Positions 1-5,114 of a DNA stretch of 7,969 nt are shown in pieces. Position 1 is the first letter of the stretch, and every line of letters starts with the position of its first letter. The position numbers and the translations under genes were made by a program. The DNA comes from an uncultured Porphyromonadaceae bacterium (GTDB lineage Bacteria; Bacteroidota; Bacteroidia; Bacteroidales; Muribaculaceae): NCBI GenBank assembly GCA_900540625.1, contig UQGP01000062.1, forward strand, positions 1-7,969, read 5' to 3'. The notes beneath the pieces are model-generated. The model had not been told where the DNA came from, did not search any database, and worked only from the letters and a program-made list of their open reading frames with translations.

Positions 1-126
1 TCGGCATGCGCAATGTGTTGCGCCCCTGCCGGCCCTGCCATTTTGACACACCCCACTTATTGCTATGATAATTGGATAGTTGGGTGTAATAGCGATTATG
101 AACGCAATGGCTGCGGCTATTGCGGG
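1..126. other. 3' flank of the HD gene, no gene recognised
   Basis: This stretch lies downstream of the HD-domain gene and runs to the window edge. I recognise no gene. Two small inverted repeats are visible. At 8-23, GCGCAA and TTGCGC flank a TGTG loop, with GGCA (3-6) and TGCC (27-30) able to pair outside it. At about 103-124, CGCAAT and ATTGCG flank a 10-nt loop. Neither is followed by a clear T-run on the minus strand, so neither can be called the terminator of the ilvE-HD transcript. Confidence 0.4.
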
Positions 127-729
127 TTATCCGAACGCGGCTGCGAGCTCATCGAATCTTGCGGCGTTCTCCGCCCCGAACCGGGCGACCGAAGCGCGAG
201 CCTGTGCCGGAGTCTTTTCGACTTGCGGATGGCTTTTACTATAGAACTTGTCGGCGTAGCAGACAAGCCGCTCCAGCAGCGTCTCGGGCATATAATCGCC
301 CGGAGGCATAGGCAGGTTGTACTCTGCAATATCCTTGGCTGTAATGCCTGTTCCGGTGTGCCTTTCGGCCACACGAGCAAGCCATTCGGGAGCGCCGGCC
401 TTGCGGAGCATAGCCGCTCCGAGAATGCCGTGGCGCAGATAGTGCTCTGTCCCGTGGCAATGGATTCCGGGAGCATCGGTGGCAATAATACCTATGTCGT
501 GAAGCATAGCCGCGGCTACGATGTCTCCGTCGGCCAGGGGTAGGGCATGGGCGTGCGCAATCTCAAGCGCTTTTCGTGCCACTTGCAGGCTGTGCGTCAC
601 CAATAACTCTTTGAGCTTCTGCGTCTCGCTGTCGGTGGCGCTATAGGCATTATCAATATACGCCATATAGTCCACCGTCGATGGCGGTAGACCGTATGGC
701 GTATATCGTGTGTCGGTAGTGGTCGGCAT
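127..729 (-). CDS. HD-domain (HDIG-type) metal-dependent phosphohydrolase, substrate unknown
   Basis: A 200-residue cytoplasmic protein with no signal peptide or membrane segment. The HD superfamily metal ligands are visible: H46 in THSLQVA, H77-D78 in MLHDIGI and D160 in CYADKFYSK. Conserved H/G-rich stretches lie between them, HGTEHYLRHGILGA (92-105) and ERHTGTGIT (122-130). This matches the short stand-alone HDIG proteins common in Bacteroidales, which are presumed phosphohydrolases; the substrate is unknown. The ATG at 727-729 overlaps the ilvE stop as TGATG, which suggests translational coupling. The family members I remember begin near the residue matching M22 (ATG at 664-666), which would give 179 residues, so the first 21 residues may be an extension or untranslated. 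A TTG one codon upstream of 729 is unlikely to be used. A long inverted repeat (656-706) covers the disputed start region. The C-terminus looks complete. Identity as an HD protein is firm; start and function are not. Confidence 0.85.
   Translation of the reverse strand: MPTTTDTRYTPYGLPPSTVDYMAYIDNAYSATDSETQKLKELLVTHSLQVARKALEIAHAHALPLADGDIVAAAMLHDIGIIATDAPGIHCHGTEHYLRHGILGAAMLRKAGAPEWLARVAERHTGTGITAKDIAEYNLPMPPGDYMPETLLERLVCYADKFYSKSHPQVEKTPAQARASVARFGAENAARFDELAAAFG
656..706 (-). promoter_or_regulatory. Long hairpin at the HD-gene start region
   Basis: The 12-bp arms ATATACGCCATA (656-667) and TATGGCGTATAT (695-706) are perfectly complementary. Pairing can resume inside with GTC/GAC (670-672 with 690-692) and ACCG/CGGT (674-677 with 685-688), closing on a 7-nt loop. 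On the minus-strand mRNA the hairpin begins 23 nt after the ilvE stop, and its 3' arm contains the ATG of M22 of the HD protein. It is not followed by a T-run, so it is not a standard terminator. It may hide the internal start, stabilise the ilvE 3' end, or act as a DNA operator. Its function is inferred; the pairing is seen. Confidence 0.55.
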
Positions 730-1757
730 CAAAGCACGGTGTTCCAGCCGTGTACATCCTCGATTTCGCCGTATTGTATGGCGCGGAGGGTGTTGTACAG
801 CTTGGTGGTGACGGGGCCGGGCTTGCCGTCTTTGGCGATTACGTACTGGTGGCCGGTGTCAAGGTCGTCTACGCGGTGTATGGGCGAGCATACGGCGGCT
901 GTACCGCAAGCGGCAGCCTCTTGTACTTCGGCTAATTCTTCGACGGGGATGTGACGTGCTTCGACTTCCATACCCATGTCGCGTACCAGCTGCTGGAGGC
1001 TCATATTGGTGATGGACGGAAGGATGGATTCGCTGGCCGGGGTGATGTACTTGTTGCCCTTGATTGCGAAGAAGTTGGCCGGGCCGCACTCGTCGAGGTA
1101 CTTCTTCTCTTTGGGGTCAAGGTAGAGCACTGCCGAATATCCTTTGTCGTGAGCCATACATCCGGCTTTGAGCGATGCGGCGTAGTTGCCGCCGGTCTTG
1201 AAGCGTCCTGTACCCTTGGGGGCTACGCGGTCATACTCGCGCGTGATGCAGATGTCTGTGACGCCGAATCCGGTCTTGAAGTACGGGCCTACGGGCGATA
1301 CAAAGATGATAAATGTATATTCGGTGGCGGGGTTGACGCCTACGCGTGCGCTGATGCCTATTTCGAGGGGACGGATGTAGAGTGATGCGCCGCTGCCATA
1401 AGGCGGAATAAAGCGCTCGTTCAACTGTACGGCTTTGATGGTCATTTCGCGGAAAATTTCCATAGGTACGGGAGCCATCATCAGAGCTTCGGCCGAGCTA
1501 CGCAGACGCTTGGCGTTTTCTTCGAGACGGAAGATGCGGATTTTTCCGTCGGCGCCGCGGAAAGCTTTGAGACCTTCAAAGATTTCCTGTCCGTAATGCA
1601 GGGCCGTAGCGGCGATGTGCAGATCTATTGTCGGCGACTGGGACACTTCGATTTCGCCCCATTTGCCGTCACGGTAGGTGCAACGTACGTTGTAATCTGT
1701 GGGCACATAGCCAAAAGGAAGCTTTGACCATTCAAGGTCCGGAATGTTGTTGCTCAT
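729..1757 (-). CDS. ilvE: Branched-chain amino acid aminotransferase (fold-type IV, PLP)
   Basis: This enzyme transfers the amino group between leucine, isoleucine or valine and 2-oxoglutarate, using PLP in the cytoplasm. It catalyses the last step of branched-chain amino acid synthesis and the first of their breakdown. The protein has 342 residues, close to the 340-360 typical of the longer ('type II', eukaryote-like) BCAT group. Family landmarks are HYGQEIFEGLKAFR (54-67), YIRPLEIG (127-134), the PLP-lysine motif FKTGGNY with K187, the class IV signature region around E223 (DECGPANFF), and the phosphate-binding GTAA turn (285-288). Only one cysteine (C290) remains where mammalian enzymes carry a redox CxxC. 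The ATG at 1755-1757 gives the expected N-terminus ending in SKLPFGYVPTDYN. No Shine-Dalgarno is visible. The stop overlaps the downstream HD gene as TGATG. A promoter lies about 95 nt upstream. Confidence 0.97.
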   Translation of the reverse strand: MSNNIPDLEWSKLPFGYVPTDYNVRCTYRDGKWGEIEVSQSPTIDLHIAATALHYGQEIFEGLKAFRGADGKIRIFRLEENAKRLRSSAEALMMAPVPMEIFREMTIKAVQLNERFIPPYGSGASLYIRPLEIGISARVGVNPATEYTFIIFVSPVGPYFKTGFGVTDICITREYDRVAPKGTGRFKTGGNYAASLKAGCMAHDKGYSAVLYLDPKEKKYLDECGPANFFAIKGNKYITPASESILPSITNMSLQQLVRDMGMEVEARHIPVEELAEVQEAAACGTAAVCSPIHRVDDLDTGHQYVIAKDGKPGPVTTKLYNTLRAIQYGEIEDVHGWNTVL

Positions 1758-1804
1758 ATCGATTGTCTGTTAGTTGTTTTGATTGTTTTCTGTCTATGAA
1801 AGGT

Positions 1805-1819
1805 CTGCCGTGTCGGCAG
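1805..1819 (-). promoter_or_regulatory. Hairpin in the ilvE 5' leader
   Basis: CTGCCG (1805-1810) and CGGCAG (1814-1819) form a perfect inverted repeat with a 3-nt spacer, inside the roughly 90-nt leader predicted between the ilvE promoter and its ATG. No T-run follows on the minus strand, and I see no leader peptide rich in Leu, Ile or Val codons. It is therefore not a classical attenuator; a role in mRNA stability or translation is possible. Confidence 0.35.
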
Positions 1820-1851
1820 CTTGTTCTAATCTTTAAGGAGATTTGACGTTG

Positions 1852-1883
1852 CAAATATAGACTATATTTTGATACGGTGCAAC
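1852..1883 (-). promoter_or_regulatory. Predicted promoter of ilvE-HD operon
   Basis: Read on the minus strand, GTTG (1883-1880) is followed after 20 nt by TATATTTG (1859-1852). This fits the Bacteroidota primary-sigma consensus TTTG-N19-21-TAnnTTTG with a perfect -7 box and one mismatch in the -33 box. Transcription would start near 1845. A 17-bp palindrome covers the -7 box. Confidence 0.65.
1853..1869. promoter_or_regulatory. Palindrome over the ilvE -7 box, candidate operator
   Basis: AAATATAG (1853-1860) and CTATATTT (1862-1869) are exact reverse complements around a single central base. The left half contains almost all of the predicted ilvE -7 element. A dimeric repressor bound here would block RNA polymerase. 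AT-rich palindromes also arise by chance, so regulation is only inferred. Confidence 0.35.
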
Positions 1884-2146
1884 TTTGTTGATAGAATTTA
1901 ACGGCCAACTCTCCAATGTCGGGCTCGGATGGTAGGCACAATGGCTATTCGGGCGGTCGGTCGGCGTTGTTGCGACGGATGTATGGACGGGCTATCTATG
2001 AATGTAGGGAGGGGAAATGCAGAAATTTCCACGCCTATATGCGTCGTGCACTGAATTACGGCGTATTTTTTGCGTCATTAAGATGTTGATGTATAGTGTT
2101 ATGGCGATATCGGCCAAATTTTAACCGAAAAAAAGTTGCGAAAAAA
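1884..2146. other. Intergenic region between ilvE promoter and tRNA promoter
   Basis: No gene is recognised between these divergent transcription units. A small hairpin (GGAAAT 2013-2018 with ATTTCC 2025-2030) is visible. The last part (about 2119-2146) is rich in A-tracts lying just upstream of the tRNA promoter, where UP-element-like sequence would be expected. Confidence 0.4.
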
Positions 2147-2177
2147 TTTGTCAGTTCCGGAAAAGTGCGTACCTTTG
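2147..2177 (+). promoter_or_regulatory. Promoter of the tRNA-Pro gene
   Basis: TTTG (2147-2150), 19 nt, then TACCTTTG (2170-2177) is an exact match to the Bacteroidota consensus TTTG-N19-21-TAnnTTTG. A-tracts precede it. The tRNA begins 22 nt after the -7 box, leaving a short 5' leader for RNase P to remove. This is the clearest promoter in the window. Confidence 0.85.
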
Positions 2178-2198
2178 CAGTGCTTTTGAAAGCAACCT

Positions 2199-2275
2199 CG
2201 GGGTGTAGCTCAGTTGGTTAGAGTACGCGTCTGGGGGGCGTGAGGTCGCTAGTTCGAGTCTAGTCACCCCGACCA
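2199..2275 (+). tRNA. tRNA-Pro (anticodon GGG)
   Basis: A full cloverleaf can be drawn. The acceptor stem is CGGGGTG (2199-2205) with CACCCCG (2265-2271). The D arm is GCTC/GAGT. The anticodon stem is CGCGT (2226-2230) with GCGTG (2238-2242). The variable loop is AGGTC. The T arm is GCTAG/CTAGT around TTCGAGT (2253-2259). The anticodon is GGG at 2233-2235, reading CCC/CCU proline codons, followed by G37 as usual for tRNA-Pro. C1-G72 and discriminator A73 (2272) fit bacterial prolyl-tRNA synthetase identity. CCA (2273-2275) is encoded. A few G-U pairs occur in the D, anticodon and T stems, but nothing suggests a pseudogene. It is an isolated gene with its own promoter and terminator. Confidence 0.95.
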
Positions 2276-2294
2276 AAATCAAAAATTTCCCCCT

Positions 2295-2331
2295 TAAGCG
2301 GGTCTCCACTTGGAGACTCGCTTATTTTTTT
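2295..2331 (+). terminator. Intrinsic terminator of tRNA-Pro
   Basis: A 13-bp stem, 2295-2307 with 2312-2324 (core AAGCGGGTCTCC / GGAGACTCGCTT, one G-U pair), closes on the loop ACTT and is followed by seven Ts (2325-2331). It begins 19 nt after the tRNA 3' end. Confidence 0.93.
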
Positions 2332-2395
2332 GCGCTATGAGTTCTACAAAAAAGCAGGGGGCTGCGTCGAGGAGTCTTGCTCCTTACGAGAGAGT

Positions 2396-2445
2396 AAATA
2401 AAAAGCTGCCGATGGCGCACGCAATAATACGTGGCTATCGGCAGC
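2396..2445 (-). terminator. Intrinsic terminator of the CMD-cupin/flavodoxin operon
   Basis: The arms GCTGCCGATGGC (2405-2416) and GCTATCGGCAGC (2434-2445) pair over 12 bp with one G-U and a 17-nt loop. On the minus strand the hairpin is followed by TTTTTATTTA. It lies about 120 nt past the flavodoxin stop and faces the plus-strand tRNA terminator, so the two units are insulated. Confidence 0.82.
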
Positions 2446-2491
2446 GCAGATATGATACGGGTCAGATTGTACGTCAGTTATAGCAAGTAAC

Positions 2492-2562
2492 CTTCGAAGT
2501 CTCCGCACTTTTCGAGGTCTTTGAACTCTCTGAAAACTTCGAGACCTCCGACATTTTCGAGG
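2492..2562. repeat. Degenerate TTCGA-rich direct repeats after the flavodoxin gene
   Basis: Two 26-nt segments, 2492-2517 and 2537-2562, match at 20 positions. They share CTTCGA, CTCCG and TTTTCGAGG and lie 45 nt apart. The sequence between them (CTTTGAACTCTCTGAAAA) resembles a third, shorter unit. GAGGTCT (2514-2520) can also pair with AGACCTC (2542-2548). In one minus-strand frame the block reads as a Ser/Lys/Glu repeat (SK.SE type), but this seems not to be a gene. It occupies the proximal 3' untranslated region of the flavodoxin message. Confidence 0.6.
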
Positions 2563-2564
2563 CG

Positions 2565-3149
2565 TTACTTGTTCTCGGCGACAAAGGCGGCGATGGTGGC
2601 GTCGGAAGCGCGGTTGAGCAGTTTTCCGTCGCGCCAGTCCAGGTCGGGATATGCTTCACGGAGGGGTTTGACGCATCCTTCGATGCCGCTACCGCCCGAG
2701 GTGGCGAATGGAACGAGTACTTTGTCTTTGAGGTTGTGCGCTTCCACGAAGCTGTTGATGATGTGCGGCGCTACGTACCACCAGATTGGAAATCCGATGT
2801 ATACGATGTCGTACTTGGCTATATCGTCGCATGTGCGAGCCAGTGCCGGGCGCGAAGCCGGGTCTTTCATCTCGACGGTTGTGCGGCTTTGGTCGTTGGT
2901 CCAATCGAGGTCGGCATCGGTGTATGCTTGTGCCGGGGCGATTTCGAAGATGTCGGCATGTGCGGCTTTGGCGATGCGCTGTGCCACGGCGCGAGTGGTG
3001 CTTGTGGCGGAGAAATACGTCACGAGGACTTTTTTGTCGGTGTTGTTTTGCTGCATGGCATCCGATGTTTTGTGTTCTGTCTGACCGCAGGCGCTCAGCG
3101 ACATCAGAGATGCCAAAGCGGCGGCGAAAAATTGGATTAGTCGGTTCAT
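2565..3149 (-). CDS. Flavodoxin-like lipoprotein
   Basis: A 194-residue protein with an N-terminal lipoprotein signal: a hydrophobic stretch (4-18) and lipobox LSAC with the lipid-bearing C21. A short polar linker (22-38) follows, then a flavodoxin fold (Flavodoxin_4-like). The first strand leads into the FMN phosphate loop FSATSTT (46-52). The loop GFPIWWY (119-125) carries aromatic residues expected to pack against the isoalloxazine ring, and FATSGGSG (148-155) forms the last flavin-contacting loop. Family members bind FMN and carry electrons or reduce quinones; the substrate here is unknown. The lipobox predicts anchoring outside the cytoplasm, unusual for a flavodoxin with non-covalent FMN. 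The gene starts 72 nt after the CMD-cupin stop with no promoter or convincing terminator between them, so the two are probably cotranscribed. The ATG at 3147-3149 is chosen because it gives an intact signal peptide. Confidence 0.9.
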   Translation of the reverse strand: MNRLIQFFAAALASLMSLSACGQTEHKTSDAMQQNNTDKKVLVTYFSATSTTRAVAQRIAKAAHADIFEIAPAQAYTDADLDWTNDQSRTTVEMKDPASRPALARTCDDIAKYDIVYIGFPIWWYVAPHIINSFVEAHNLKDKVLVPFATSGGSGIEGCVKPLREAYPDLDWRDGKLLNRASDATIAAFVAENK

Positions 3150-3221
3150 AATAAGTGTGGGTGCTTGTGTAGTTGTGTATTACTTGGATGTGCCGGCTGA
3201 ATTCCGGCGTTTGCACGGGCG

Positions 3222-4343
3222 TTATTTTGTCGTAGATGAATCCTGTAGTGCGTCGTAAGTTGCGTCATCTACGGGCTCGAGCCACTCGTTGGAAGCACCT
3301 TCGGCCGGGACGGCGATGGCGATGTGCTGGAACCAGCTATCTGCTGTCGCACCGTGCCAATGTTTGACTTCGGCCGGGATATTGACTACATCGCCCGGAT
3401 GCAACAGTTGCGGCGCTTTGCCCCATTCCTGATACCATCCGGTGCCGCCTACGCATACCAGGATTTGTCCGCCGCGGTGGTGGATGTGCCAGTTGTTGCG
3501 GCAACGCGGCTCAAAGGTGACGTTAGACATCGACAGTGGCTGTCCCAATAGCGGAGCAAGGTAGCTGTTGCCGATAAAATACTTGGCGTAGGCCGTATTG
3601 GGCTCGCCTATGGGGAATATTTGGTTGTCGACGGGGCGACCTTGTGTGAATTCTTCGCCAAAGACGTCGGCTACGGCCTGCGCAGCACGCCAACTTTCCA
3701 TAGCGCCGACCTTAGCGGCCGGGACGGCGGGGATGGCGTGCAGTTGGTCATCGGTGACGCCCATATTGCGGGCGCCGCTGACGTGTGCTTTGAGCTGCGG
3801 GGCGCAGCCCTCAAGTGCCGAAAGAGCGCCGATGGTGGCCATCTCGCGCTCGGCGAAGGTGAGGATGTCACGGGCAAAGATGTCGCCGAAGAGGTGGGCT
3901 TTCAGATAGTAGTCCTCGGAGGCATCAAAGGCATAGGTGAAGGGAGTACCGCCGCATAGACGGGTTTGTACTTGTGTGCCTTGGCTGAGCGCATCGTAGT
4001 CGGCCGGCAGTGGTGAAGCATCGCGCCCCGGGGCGTCTTGGATGCCGCGCTCGGTACGCCGAGCTATCACCGATTGCAATGTGACGAGGGCGTTGAGACT
4101 GCGAGGAAATCCGGTGTATGCATACAACTGTGCAAACACTTCTTTGAGGGAAGAAACGTCGATGCCGTTGTCCAAGGCATTGCCGATAGCGCCGGCAAGA
4201 CCGTCCATATCGCCGCGAGCCTCGAAGGCGGCCACGGTGACGATGCTTTGTTGTCGTGTGTCCAATGTTTTCATAATGTTATCGTTAGCTACGCATTCGA
4301 TAGAGGAGGCGGCTACCGCCAGCGCTATGGCAATGTGTTTCAT
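3222..4343 (-). CDS. Secreted carboxymuconolactone decarboxylase-like (double CMD) and cupin fusion protein
   Basis: A 373-residue protein from the ATG at 4341-4343. The start is chosen because it opens with a typical signal peptide (MKHIAIALAVAAS..., likely cut after CVA near residue 19); the frame stays open back to a TTG at 4394, which is implausible. Residues about 30-97 form one CMD/AhpD-like unit (IVTVAAFEARGD..., LYAYTGFPRSLNAL at 73-86). Residues about 135-230 form a second (ALEGCAPQLKAHVSGARNMG, 176-195). Neither has the CxxC redox motif of AhpD. Residues about 272-345 form a cupin barrel: H286 and H288 (WHIHH), Q293 where Glu is usual, and H328 in PGDVVNIPAEVKHWH are the likely metal ligands. 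Such fusions are common in Bacteroidales but their substrate is unknown to me. It precedes the flavodoxin lipoprotein gene, and both products are predicted to be exported, suggesting a shared redox or detoxification task. Confidence 0.9.
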   Translation of the reverse strand: MKHIAIALAVAASSIECVANDNIMKTLDTRQQSIVTVAAFEARGDMDGLAGAIGNALDNGIDVSSLKEVFAQLYAYTGFPRSLNALVTLQSVIARRTERGIQDAPGRDASPLPADYDALSQGTQVQTRLCGGTPFTYAFDASEDYYLKAHLFGDIFARDILTFAEREMATIGALSALEGCAPQLKAHVSGARNMGVTDDQLHAIPAVPAAKVGAMESWRAAQAVADVFGEEFTQGRPVDNQIFPIGEPNTAYAKYFIGNSYLAPLLGQPLSMSNVTFEPRCRNNWHIHHRGGQILVCVGGTGWYQEWGKAPQLLHPGDVVNIPAEVKHWHGATADSWFQHIAIAVPAEGASNEWLEPVDDATYDALQDSSTTK

Positions 4344-4437
4344 GTGGTGATGTTTTACATTATTATATAATAGGCGGAACTTTTTGCCCGACAACCGGAG
4401 GGCGAGTCGGGTGTAATTGCTCCTTTCCCTTTCGGTG

Positions 4438-4469
4438 CAAAATTACGACGAGTATTCAGGCATCGCAAT
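4438..4469 (-). promoter_or_regulatory. Predicted promoter of the CMD-cupin/flavodoxin operon
   Basis: On the minus strand ATTG (4469-4466), a 20-nt spacer and TAATTTTG (4445-4438) match the Bacteroidota consensus with a perfect -7 box and one change at -33. The start would be near 4431, giving a leader of about 90 nt. That leader includes a short inverted repeat (CCCGAC 4387-4392 with GTCGGG 4406-4411) of unknown role. Confidence 0.65.
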
Positions 4470-4493
4470 ACCTTTATTGCCGAATTTATTGCC
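4465..4493. promoter_or_regulatory. TATTGC motif cluster upstream of the CMD-cupin promoter
   Basis: The direct repeat TTTATTGCC occurs at 4473-4481 and 4485-4493, a 12-bp period. GCAATA at 4465-4470 is an inverted copy of the core, forming GCAATA-CCTT-TATTGC across the -33 box. TGCCGAA (4478-4484) also pairs with TTCGGCA (4499-4505). The location is typical of an activator or repressor site. The regulator is not in the window. Confidence 0.4.
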
Positions 4494-4719
4494 TATTTTT
4501 CGGCAGGCTTTGAGGTGGGTCTCTCGTTTGTTTGTGATAGAGGTCGGCGGCTCGATGATGCTACGGCGACAAATCCGGTGTGACAATGTATGACAGCGCT
4601 TGCCCATCGTCGTTGGTACTTAATCTTAGAGCGCGCGAATACGGGCAAACGGGCGTACGGTCTTAGTAGTTAGGGGTGTAAGTCGCCGTGAGAAGCCGAT
4701 GTCCGTGTGTGGCCGCGAC
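4494..4719. other. Intergenic region between divergent CMD-cupin and groES
   Basis: No gene or family is recognised. No CIRCE operator (TTAGCACTC-N9-GAGTGCTAA) is visible here or nearer to groES, so HrcA control through that element is not supported. Apart from the repeat arm near 4499-4505, I see no clear structure. Confidence 0.4.
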
Positions 4720-4750
4720 TTTGGCACAGAATATGCTAATACTAATTTTA
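4720..4750 (+). promoter_or_regulatory. Predicted promoter of groES-groEL
   Basis: TTTG (4720-4723), 19 nt, then TAATTTTA (4743-4750) fits TTTG-N19-TAnnTTTG with the last G changed to A. The leader to groES would be about 40 nt, AT-rich and without a Shine-Dalgarno. The same segment holds a sigma-54-like TGGCAC-N5-ATGCT, whose GG (4723-4724) and GC (4735-4736) have the canonical 10-bp gap; see findings. Confidence 0.6.
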
Positions 4751-4796
4751 CAAAAAAACGAAAATCAATTAAATAACTCACATAAAAGTTTGAACT

Positions 4797-5069
4797 ATGA
4801 ACGTTAAACCTCTTGCCGACCGCGTAATTATCCGCCCCGCACAGGCAGAAGAAGTTACGGCTGCCGGTATCATCATCCCCGATTCCGCAAAAGAAAAACC
4901 GCTGAAAGGCACTGTCATCGCCGTAGGTCCCGGTACCAAAGACGAAGTTATGGAGCTGAAAGACGGAGACACCGTGCTGTATGGCAAATACGCCGGCACC
5001 GAACTCGAAATCGAAGGAGACAAGGTGCTGATTATGCGCCAGAGCGAAGTCCTCGCTATCCTCGGATAA
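4797..5069 (+). CDS. groES: Co-chaperonin GroES (Hsp10)
   Basis: A 90-residue protein, slightly shorter than the usual 95-97. GroES heptamers cap the GroEL cavity in the cytoplasm and, with ATP, enclose the folding substrate. The chaperonin-10 signature is clear at PLADRVIIRP (5-14). The mobile loop (about 17-34) carries the hydrophobic GIII tripod (24-27) that docks on GroEL apical domains. VGPGTKDEVMELKDGDTVLY (43-62) leads to the roof-loop and core barrel, and the C-terminus SEVLAILG is typical. The ATG is set by the conserved MNVKPLADRV start, with an A-rich leader and no Shine-Dalgarno. groEL follows after 45 nt on the same strand, so they form one operon. Confidence 0.98.
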   Translation: MNVKPLADRVIIRPAQAEEVTAAGIIIPDSAKEKPLKGTVIAVGPGTKDEVMELKDGDTVLYGKYAGTELEIEGDKVLIMRQSEVLAILG

Positions 5070-5114
5070 ACAGGACGTACAATCATCCCAAATACGCTAA
5101 AAAAATCTACAATC

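Noticed and set aside
43..69. TTGACA and TATGAT as an E. coli-type promoter
   Set aside because: The spacing is only 15 nt, Bacteroidota promoters do not follow this consensus, and no plus-strand gene follows.
13..543. 176-codon plus-strand open frame over the HD gene
   Set aside because: The HD protein on the minus strand has all its metal-binding motifs, and this frame is cysteine-rich noise.
2199..2275. tRNA-Pro as an integration site of a mobile element
   Set aside because: No integrase gene and no duplicated tRNA 3' end is visible in the window.
2474..2659. Small minus-strand gene with a Ser/Lys/Glu repeat peptide
   Set aside because: It begins inside the flavodoxin gene in another frame and the repeated peptide comes from the DNA repeat; no start signal supports it.
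3192..3208. GCCGG/CCGGC hairpin between CMD-cupin and flavodoxin as a terminator
   Set aside because: Only 5 bp with no T-run on the minus strand, so read-through is more likely.
4344..4394. TTG start giving 17 extra residues to the CMD-cupin protein
   Set aside because: The extension would place charged residues before the signal peptide; the ATG at 4341-4343 starts a standard one.
4387..4411. CCCGAC/GTCGGG hairpin as a terminator
   Set aside because: The T-run lies on the wrong side for either direction; it falls in the predicted CMD-cupin leader.
4395..4796. CIRCE heat-shock operator before groES
   Set aside because: No TTAGCACTC-N9-GAGTGCTAA or near match is present in the intergenic sequence.
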